Shown piece by piece: positions 11,334 through 22,700 of a stretch of 64,000 nt of DNA (its first letter is position 1; every line of letters begins with the position of its first letter). The stretch is from the NCBI RefSeq assembly GCF_932526225.1, contig NC_064035.1:10279296-10343295 (forward strand). The letters run 5' to 3'. A program made the translations under genes and the position numbers. The DNA comes from Nematostella vectensis (Eukaryota > Cnidaria > Anthozoa > Actiniaria > Edwardsiidae). The notes under the pieces were generated by a model. The model had not been told where the DNA came from. It made no database searches and was given only the letters and a program-made list of their open reading frames with translations.

Positions 11334-12774
11334 TATTATACAAGTTTTTTGAGTTTCTCAAGAACATTCTTTTCCATTAAAGACATAATAGCTTTATTGG
11401 ACCAGATAGGTGGGGGCTCCCTGGGCCACGCCCCTGGAACCATGTGTTTTCAGTGCATGCAGACTGCAAAGGCGCGCAACTAGACGCAAAACCCGCGGGG
11501 AAAAAACCTCTGAGCTGAAGTGTAGCTTTGCTCGAATCTCTGACTTCTTCACATCTCTTTTATTGTCATTTTACTAAATAAGATGTAAGAAGAAGTCCTA
11601 ATTTGACCGTCTTGAATGCCGTTGGAAGGATGGGGGAGGGATGGATGGTGATTCTCTCTGCTATGAAATAGTAGTACAACATCTTAGTTTTCTGATATTT
11701 ATTTACAACAAAACTTTGTATTTATAAGTTAAATCTTTTTTACATTAACGCTTTTAGTTGTTTATTTGCAACTTTATATTACAAAAGAATGAATGCAAGT
11801 CGAACGATGTAATTGCAGAAATTAACTCTGTTAACTAATTTTTATCCGTCGACTATTTATCTACACCTCGTATTTTTACGAAAACTGTGGTCCTGTTCAA
11901 AATATCTATGTGATGGTATTGGTATATGATAGCTTTGTCAGCAGGCAAGCGTAATGTATTATACATAGGCCTTTAAATCCCAGCCTTTGAGCTCAATCAT
12001 TGAAGAGCCTGGGTAACAGTGTGACATGAAAACGTGACCTTATACGGCACCACGTGACAGTCGGTCGGCAAGACTCATTGGCCAGTTGTAAAACGATTTC
12101 GGAATTGGGCCAGCCAACACTAGCCATTATTTTTTTTGCTATTGGCGAATAGAAATAAATTCTCTCGATTTACTTTTGCTCTCGCAACTTAAAGCGAATG
12201 AATTAGTAATTTAACCCTAACCCAGGCAATCAAACACACAAACAAATCTCTTAATCAATCCTAACTACCCTCTATATACACTATATAAATAAGTTAATGG
12301 GTGAATACAACAAATATGGAGGGTATTACCGTGGTCTTAGCAGACTGTGTGCAGCCCGTTCCAGGCCTCGCGCGTTTCCCTCATCAAACAAACGTTTACC
12401 CCAAACAATATGAACGAAGATCTACCAAAAGTAACGAGTACCAAAAGTAAAGAGCACTAATAACCAAAAGTAACGAGCACAAATAACGCGAAATAACTCG
12501 GTTCCCAGACTTATTTCATCCTTCCGAAATATGTTCTGCGAACGTCTGGAACATACAGTTAAGATAATCTCGATTGGAAATTATGATATAATTGCCATTT
12601 CTTCTAAAAAAAAACATAAGAGCTCACGAAAATGATATATTTGCGTGTCCTAGCTCGCCATCCAGTGTGGATCAAACAAGAACAAGTTCTGTTGCCCTTG
12701 CGGGAAGATCTAGCTTTGCATCACTAGTACCAAACTCTGTATTTTATACCCTATGGAACTCCTGTACCTATAGA

Positions 12775-15700
12775 TTAGACGGCCTCTGGACTTGTGTTGC
12801 GTTTTAGAAAGAAATCAGTTATTGATCTGCCGCCCTTAACGTTGACTGAATGCAGCTTTGAACTGTTATTCTTTTCTCTGCTGATACTAGGGCAGTCAGT
12901 CCCATTAGTCCTTTCGTATCTGCTCTCGCTGAAACTTTCACTCATGCTTTTCTCATGAGCCCGGGATACGTCGAATTTCTTGCGGCGCTTTATCAGACAG
13001 TAGGCGAGGATTGCGCACAAGAGAATGCAGAGGACGCCAGTGACGATCGCCGCCCCCACTACATCCCCCAGACGGTATCCTACAGGCCTGCGTAAAACAT
13101 CCTCGTCCAAGGATCGTGCGAGGACGCCAGATTCAGTGCCTAGGCAGAAAACAAGCAGTTTGAACGGAAATACTCTTCATTTTTTTATGCCGTACAGAAT
13201 CATATCCCGTACTACACGTTGTCTTATGCTATTGTAGCGGGTTACCTTGTCCATCAAAGTTTAAAGAAAATTAGCCAATCAGGACACCACTTAGGATATG
13301 AGAATCATAGTTTGACACTTTTCCATCAAAGTTTTTTAGTTTTGTCAAGCCAATTTGCTGGTGAAGTCATTGTCAAATAGACGGTACATTTCTCGCATCC
13401 AAAAGATGTCATGGTGGGCACGGTAGCGCGCGTCGCACAACAACAAACTCTTACAGAAGAACTTTTCTGCACGTGGTAATGTGGCTACTTTCACAAAAGA
13501 ACATCTCTGCATGTGGCAATGTGGCTACTTGTTTTTACAGAAGAACATCTCTGAACGTGGTAATGTGAATACTTACTCTTACAGAAGAACATCTCTGCAC
13601 GTGGTAATGTGGCTACTTACTCTTACAGAAGAACATCTCTGCACGTGGTAATGTGGCTACTCACTCTCACAGAAGAACATCTCTGCATGTGGCTACTTGC
13701 TCTTACAGAAGAACATCTCTGAACGTGGTAATGTGAATACTTACTCTTACAGAAGAACATCTCTGCACGTGGTAATGTGGCTACTTACTCTTACAGAAGA
13801 GCATCTCTACACCTGGTAATGTGGCTTAGAGAAGCAAGTCTCGTACTGCACGTGATAATATGGCTACTCACTCTTACAGAAGCATATCTCGTACTGCACG
13901 TTGTCTCGGTTGCAGCGCGTATCGTCCGGATGGGTGTCCCGGCATCGCCGCATTCTGTGCATCAGCCCGACCGGCTGCTTTTGCTCCTCCTCCAGGATGA
14001 ACTTGACAGACAAGTTACATTTGCACGCGGACCACTCGTCCCATCGCAGGTCTGGAACTAAAAGGCAAACGGAATTAGAACAGAATTAAACCATTTTTGC
14101 GGAGGGATTCGTTTTTGTGGAGGGACTCCGCTAAGGGATTCGGAGGAGTCGTAAAAAAAGTTTCGGCGTATTAAGAACAAAGGAATGGAAGAAGTTAGGC
14201 GGAGTAAGGAAATGGATTCGGTGGAGTTAAAACAGGAATGGGAGGATTTCGGGCGGCTTAAAAGGAGACTGGATATACCCCCTCCCAAGGAATACCAGCG
14301 GGGACCCACTCTACCTGGCTGTGAGGTAATGATTGGTGCAAGAGTGGTAGGCATGGTGGGCGTGGTGGTATCGGGACGCGTGACTTGGCACTCCCGCACC
14401 TCGTGGTCCAAGCCTTGACAGGGCTTGTCTGTATCGAAACAAACGCGCTCGCGTCGCTGCATTCCGACAAAGCGGCACTTGGTCCAAACGGACCACAAAG
14501 CCCACACCCCCACGGGAGCCTCAGTTGGAACTGAAAGAGAGATCGATGTTTATACTGATCAAGGTTTGAAATAGTCTTAAAGTGAGTCATATCAAGTCGG
14601 AAAAGTAACATAAAAAACGATATATTTGTAAAAGAACAACGTTTGATCGAATCTATCGATTATGTATGTTATGTCTTACTACCATATCACTATACAGGTA
14701 ATATGGTTTAACAACTTACAAGAAGAAAGAAATTTTAGTTTGATAGATTGAGTAAAAGGATGAAAACGCTTAAACCGTAAAGAAACTGTACACAAGCAAA
14801 GTATTTCAGTTGCAAAACAATGCGTTCCTTTAAGTAAGCCCTCCCCCCTCGCCCCTAGTAAGTACTCACGGTTGCAGATCTCCGCGTTGTACATGCAGTC
14901 GATGCTCTCGGTCTTGGTCAGCTCCAGAGTCATGTTCTGTAGGCTGTAGCCCTTCACCTTACAGGTGTACCTGTGCCGCATGGCCATGTCATCTTTGCCG
15001 ACCACGCCCAATAGCTCGGACGTCAAGTCTAAGCGCTTTTCTAAAGGTAAACACATGTAAGCGCTTTAACATGGTGCCGAATAAAAAAGCTTTACCCATT
15101 TTTTGTGTCCAAGTGCTATTCTTTAATGTGTCCCGAGAGTGTGAACCTTTTTTTTTCAACAATATTTCCTACATTATTGCCATCTGTTTTCTCCTTAAGT
15201 CACTGTGGAAACTAATCAATCTTACAATAAAAGCAGTTTCATTCTTTTCCTTAAAATAAAGTATAAGATTAAGCTTGGAAGTTTATATTCTCAAATGCTG
15301 TCAGTTTTAAATGATCACAAACAAAACATTTGACCCAAGTCGGAGAAAATAGTTTTACTGTTTACCTTCTAAAGGCACGGTCACAGAGCAGCTGTCAACT
15401 TCCTCCGAGTTCCCTAAACACTTCCGGCCGCCATTACGCGGTGGTGGGTTAACACATGCTCGGGTGCGCACACGAAAACCGCTGCCCTGTGTGACTGAGC
15501 ACTGGCTCCAAGCCGCCCAATTGGTCCATCCACCGTGGATCACTCCTTCCCTTAGCCACGTGGCCTCATCCGCCCACGAACTTCTGTCCACTGCGAATGG
15601 AAATAACTTTTAATGAGTGATGATAGAAGACAATGACAGCCGGCGCATTCACTTACAGAAGCTTTACCAGAGTAACCGGATAGGAATTTGACAGTTGGTA

Positions 15701-16689
15701 CGCAAGCTTAGCGAATGGTGTAACTTGATGTGTCTAAGACTGTGCCTTGCTTAGGTTAGGGATACAGAAAGGTGTGCCTACCTATACATTGCTAAAGGTT
15801 TGGGGTTTGTTTTCCTTAAATGTGCCTACCTTGAGTTTTGGGTCGTGGAAAGGGTGCCTACCCGCAAATTTCTTAAGTTTGAGGATGAGGAAAGTTGTGC
15901 CCTTGGTCTCCCAAGGAGGGAGAATGGTGTACCTCAAACGTTCCTACCCGAACATTGCTTTCGGGTAGGGTGTGGTCACCAGTATATTGCTTGAGGTTCA
16001 GGTCAGGTATAGGTGTATTTTCCCGTACATTGCTTAAGGTTGGGGAATGGTGTACCTCAAACGTTCCTACCCGTACATTACTAAAGACTAGGGTTGTGAA
16101 ATGGTTTGTTTGAGCTTACCTGTACATTCCTTGAGCTGTGCTTGCTCCCCTCGGCATTCACTTGGATCACAAGCGTGACGACACGCGCGGGTGCGACATT
16201 GACACACGTTGTTATCAGGCTGGGTGCATACGCCCCATGCCGACCAGCTCGACCACTTTGCTGTAGACACACATACAGATACATGTTTAAGGTATTGGGA
16301 ACCATACAGAGATAAAGCTGGTAAGCTAGTACGCGGGCAAAAAGAACGATAGGAAAAGGGTACAACAATGAGCCATGGAGGTTCGTAGCAATTATACAAT
16401 CGAGGAACTTTCGTTACCCATGACTCAGAAGTAAAAAAAAACATATCAGTCTCAGGCCCGTACCCAGTCCCTCTCCCCACAATGGCGGAAGGTCCACTTT
16501 CGCTCCTCAATAGACGTGCTATTTGTAGACAATATGAAGCAAAAGCTAGATCACTCTGATATATAGCTAGCTAAATCCGACAATAAACGTCTCGTGGAGA
16601 TACTGCAAAGGCATAAAAAAAAATCTCTTTTTGTTTTTTCGTGGGTGGTCAGATTTTTTATTAAAGAACTCACTCCCCTCCCCCCCCAC

Positions 16690-16720
<31 letters not shown>

Positions 16721-19700
16721 AAGAAAAATCCTGGGTATGGCCCTTAGTCTAGTTAGATCTGTTTACAGAGCTCATTGCACAGTGCATTGTTTGACCCTTC
16801 AAGCCATATTTTCTAGGGGCACCAGTAATTGAACCTGGCTGTCTTCGTGGGACTTATATGGGGTTATAGATTTAGCAGTCTGTAGTGAATGTGTTGAAGT
16901 AAATTCTTCATCCTGTTTATACATGACATATTTACCTTTTGCCACCGGACATCGATTAAGCTCCTGTTCCCAGCTACCTTTGGAACTACAAGTAAAACAT
17001 GATATGCTTTTGAAGTCGTTTTCAAAATAAACACATCAAAGCAAAACAGTACCATTAGTAATACCCTAACCACAATGCAATTCAAGAGTGTGAATGGCGC
17101 CCGCCATTTCATTCCTTTGGAAAATGCCAAGTCACTCAAAGTATCACTTTTCTTCAATTGTTCTTTAAGTTTCCTTCGACACTGACGGTTGTTCTCAATT
17201 ATTAGAAATAAGAAAGGAATGACTCGTGTACATTCTTCAAAGTCTCTTCTACCAGGAAGGAGTGAGGATTGGAGCAGGTCAGGTTTGTTGCGATCCGGAA
17301 TTTCGCCTCGAGTATTTCAGAAGATCTCAGCTTTAGCAAAAGACTTTCTTATATATATTTCAATTTTGTTGTCTCGACAAAAGCATATTCTCAATGGTGC
17401 ACCGAATTACCAAATTCTACAGGAGAGCTATATTTCTACAGTTTATACAGGGGGGGGGGGGGGGGGGGGGGCAACATAAATTAACATGAACAGTGGGGTC
17501 TTATGATTTAAAATAATTGAAAGGTTTTTGGATATATGGTTCTCTCGCCAATTGATTTTCCCGTATGAAGTTCCCGGATGATCGCGCGCGCGCCTAACAA
17601 CCGAATCGCTAAGTAAAGAGAAATGTACCAACATCCTTAAAGTCTTTAGGCGCGAAACTAGAAAAAAGGAGTAAGTCCATACCTCGAATCCCACGGAGTG
17701 CAGGCACTAGCTTCCTTCTTCCAGCCACAATATGGGTCATGTGCGTCCATGCAACTCCTTAAAGTACAGGGCAAAATTAAGATGGTCATTTGTCTCCGCT
17801 GCATCTAATTTTCCGTATCGCCGTAGGTAGATAAGTTATGAGAAAGATCTGCAACTGCAGGGTAGATAGCAACGTGTACACACAAAGAAGGTACTAAATG
17901 CTCGTCAAAAAACGAATAGGTGGTGAGTGCATCGCAACAGGACCGGTCTGTCTCATGCCAGCGAAAAATCACAATATATACGGGAGCAGGAATACTATGT
18001 GCGTTGAGAACAATATGCAGAAAAAAAAAATGCCCCTCTTTGTTATAAATATTTGTTTAAATATACTTTACACAAAATACAATAATACTTTCCCATATCA
18101 GGTGCTTGTCTCACCTTCTATCCGTGTGCTGAGAGCATCGCGCAAGCCGAAGCTTTACAAGCTTACTCTGGGTTGCAACGTAAACAGCATTCTACGAAGA
18201 AAGAGAAATTAAGTGAGATCTCACTGAACGTAAAGAGCATTCTACAAAGAAAGAGAGATTAAATGAGATCTCACTGTTCCCTGCCAATTACCCCCTTTAT
18301 CCCCCCCCCCCCCCCCCCCAAATTATATGCTTCTCTGGAAATAAAGGTATATCCCCTTGCTTGATATTCAAACCCTCAGCCAGACCCCCTCTTCTATCAC
18401 AGGGACTTTATACTCACCATGGCAACATCCAGCCTGAGTGACGTCACGGGCTCGCTGCTACCCTTCTGCTGGGCACAAAGATGCCACAAATCGATTAAAT
18501 TATCATAGACATAGTTCACACACCAGAACAATTACAGTACAGTATGCGCAAATAAGTTTTTATTTATTCATATTAAAATACAAGGAAATAAAACAAGGAA
18601 AGCTAATAAAATAACACCAGTTATTCTGCAGGAAAACATGTAACAGACGTTCGAAAGCGTGTCCTCAAAAAAAGATTATACAATAATAACGATCAACAGT
18701 TGGGAAATGTTGGTCAAATTGACGCAAAAATTGAATATCAAACACCTTTTCAAAATCTCCCCAACCCCTTTCGTTAATAAAAAGGCAAGTAGATGCGGCA
18801 AATGTTGACGATATGGTAAGGGACTGGAACGACAAGCTAATACCACGTGACATGCTTACCGTTGACAATCTAATCTCCTCGATGACGCATGCGCTCTCGT
18901 GACCTTCAGGCGTAAAGAGCTTCAACACGGACCCAGATTCTAAATATCCGAAAAAGACATCAGTTTCATATTTTCGAGTGCTTCAGGTTATAGTATGATA
19001 TTGCTAGTTCTCCTTTCTTTACACAGTTCCCTAAGACGCACATCTAAAACCTACGACGCATTAGGCGATTTTGTAAGCTCGTAAGAGTGAATTCCAATCC
19101 TCGGTAGAAGATCGACAGGTCTCTGTCTATTGCTCGTTCGTCGACTCGTCCGCTACTGTCGATCAAATTCGCTCAAATTCGTTCATACGAGCTTACAAAA
19201 TCGCCTTGTGTGTCCGTAGGCTTAAAGTATGCCGATTCTGATGTTCACATACATCGAATTGTTACCTGTGCCGACGTAAGTCACTAACGCGTTGTTGATA
19301 ACATGTACGGCTACAGAAGAAAACCTAAAACACACAACGAGCACTTGTTTGTCTCTGTCATGACCATTTACTTTTGATCTTAGATTCTTAAAGAAATGAG
19401 AGTCTAGTTGGACGCCATTATCACCATTGTAATAATCATCGTCATCAGCACCACCATCATCATCATTGGCAACAACCATCATCAACCTTTACCACCGCCA
19501 TCATCGCCATAATCATCATAAGCGCCACGCGGGCATCGTAATCATTATAAAGTTGGCGCAAGGTACATCCTCATCGTAATAAGTATCAATCCTCATCGTA
19601 ATCGCCGTATCTGCCTTCTCATACTGTCAAACTCATCATCATGCCTTCTATCATCATCACAATCATTATCATCTTCATCACTGCCCCCACCTGGTGCCAT

Positions 19701-22700
19701 GAATAATGTAGTGCGCTGCTTGTGTCGCCGGTTGCACCGCCTCGGCCATGAGCTGGTAGCGCTTCGAGTCGTCGAACGCAGGTTTTGTGAACAGAGGCGT
19801 AGACATCATCCCCTCAGGAACAAGCTTCCTTTTCCACTCAGGACTGATCGGAACGTGACTGGTATTTTTCACGGTACACTATGAGACAAGCGAGCTCATG
19901 AATACGTGGTCTACACGTGATAAGCACATGATAAGCACGTGATCGGCATATGACTTGTATTTTTCATGGTTTACTATGGGACAAGCGAGCTCATGAATAC
20001 GTGGTCTACACTTGGCAAACACATGATAAGCACGTGATCGGCACATGACTTGTTTTTTTTCATGGTTCACTATGGGATAAGCGAATACAAAATCAGCACG
20101 TGACTTGTATATGTAAAGGACGTGAAAGCGCGTGAATGGAATAATTCACGCTACAAACAGCCAGTGTTTATCAGGGTTAAGCTATGAAAAATTCTCTACA
20201 CGTGATAGGTACATGGTAATCACATGATAGATACATGTCCACGTTAGAAAAGTAATGCTGGTTTGTACAGTCCCAGCATTCAAATAATGTGGCCCTCCCC
20301 AGTTCCGTCATCTACGAGTCAAGCACGTGGGTCTTACGTTAGCGAAGTGATGCTCGTTTGTTTGCACGGACCACTCCCCGGTCTTGTCGTCGCCATATTT
20401 GTAGTCTCCGTTGAAGACACGATTGATCTCGTCAAGTGAGTAGGCGCAGATTGCTGAGCCAGCAACGCCATTACTGCAATCGGTGCAAACAAGTAGTCAG
20501 TATAGAGGCCATATGAAATGAAAGCCTAACGACCCTTTTTCCCAGGCTAACAAACCAAGGCTGCGCGATAAAATAGACTAAAGATCCGCGGTCGTATCAC
20601 TGGTACCGCTCATGTATGAGGCAAGGAGGAGAAGCGGTGGTGGAGGGAAAAGAGGAGACTGGGAGGAGGAGGAGGAGGAGCAGGAGGAGAGGAAGAGGGG
20701 GTGGAGGATAGAAGGGGGAGTAGGAGGAGAGGGGGAGGAGGAGGGGAAGAGGGGGTGGAGGATAGAAGGGGGAGTAGGAGGAGAGGGGGAGGAGGAGGGG
20801 AAGAGGGGGTGGAGGATAGAAGGGGGAGGAGGATAGGAAGACGGGAGTGGAGGAGGAGAGGGGGAGGAGGAGAGGGGGAGGAGGAGGAGGAGGAGGAGGG
20901 GGGGAGATAAGTTAACTTACGGTTGAGTTGTGAAGACAGCATAAAACACGCCTCTGTTTGAATCGAAGAAAACGTCCTCTGCAAAAGCAATGCCACAGGA
21001 GGATGAGACACATATTTTTATTAAACAAAAATAACTGGATAGTGAGGACAAAATTCACATGAATTAGTTGACAACACAGTATAACTAGACCAGAACCATA
21101 GCAGTCACCTAGTACAAATTACGTATGTATTACTTTAGACGTTACTGTAACGCGAATAAGTACTTAGTACTTCAGCGAGTAAAACGTCCGTATAAGGCCA
21201 GCAGTACTTAAGTGGGAGATATATTAAGTGGGAGATAAATTTTCGTATATGGCTATAGCACTTTAGCAAGGAGGTTAAACTTACGAATAAGGTCGTAATA
21301 GGCCGGGTACTCCCCTGTCGTCGAACAGTTGAGCCGTGCTTTATTGAAAGTGACAAATGTGTTCTTCATGACATATTCACTGCCTCCATAGTCACCCTAC
21401 AAATACAATTGTATAGTGAGACCAGGAACAAAGTTTGTATAACTATAAAGTATAAAGGCCAACCCAAACAAACTCTCTGCCAGAAAACAAACGCGTCGCA
21501 TAAACGGATAATATAACAATAAAACACCATAATCTTTTTTTCTCTTTTAATCATATCCATTTGTTCAGACACCGAATTTGTTGAATGGCCAAACTTTATT
21601 TTGGCACCTTCATTTAAAAAAAAAAAATAGTTGCATACCTTACATATCCTCGCCACGCGGGAATATCGTGTTTTCCCACATTTCATGTTTTCGACGGCTG
21701 CTTCACGAAAGAAGAAATACACGTACAGCCCTACGTCGAAACTCGTCACAAACTCCGCATCTGCATAAAACACAATGCAAACGGACAGAAGTTTAAAAGT
21801 ATCCGTTAGTAGAAGCGTCCGCTAACGAAAAAAGCAGACAAGAAAATACGGCGACTGTCAGCTTATGGTATGTGTCCTATTTGGAGCTCACAATTAGGCA
21901 AAATAAAGAGAGAGCACAAACAAGGACATGTTTATTCCAAAAGGTGCTTGTTATCACTTAAGAGATATAATTACAAACATAATGGCACATACCACTAAGC
22001 CACTTGCCGTATACTTGAGATATAATTACAAACATAATGGCACATACCACTAAGCCACTTGCCGTATACTTGAGATATAATTACAAACATAATGGCACAT
22101 ACCACTAAGCCACTTGCCGTATACTTGAGATATAATTACACAAATAATGGCACATACCACTAAGCCACTTGTCGTATACTTGAGATATAATTACAAACAT
22201 AATGGCACATACCACTGAGCCACTTGTCGTATACTTGAGATATAATTACAAACATAATGGCACATACCACTGAGCCACTTGTCGTATACTTGAGATATAA
22301 TTACAAACATAATGGCACATACCACTGAGCCACTTGTCATCCCCACGCAGGGTCCTCAGCATACGATAGCGCCGCTTGAAGTCAAGGCTAAATATGATTG
22401 GTTCCCGCGCTGACCCGTCCATCATCGTGCCTGCGTAGTACCGCCCTTGATCTGATGACGAATTTTACTTAGTCAGTGGATAGCATGAACATTATTTTCG
22501 TGCGCAGTAATTTTCCCTTTTTTTGGGCGTTCATATATCGCTCACTTTGAGTTTTGTTTGTGACTGCTTCCTATCCCTCAACAGTTTTACTGGCAAACCT
22601 GTGGTATCCCAGTCACAAAATGCAACTTTTTTTTTAGATCAGTAGGTAAGGCTATAAAGATGTTTATAGACGGTAAAGGCGGAGAAAAATTGCCTGGTAA

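Noticed and set aside
20610-21011. 133-residue Ser/Pro/Leu-rich minus-strand frame
   Set aside because: It is the translation of the polypurine repeat and overlaps the real semaphorin exon 20921-20978 in another frame.
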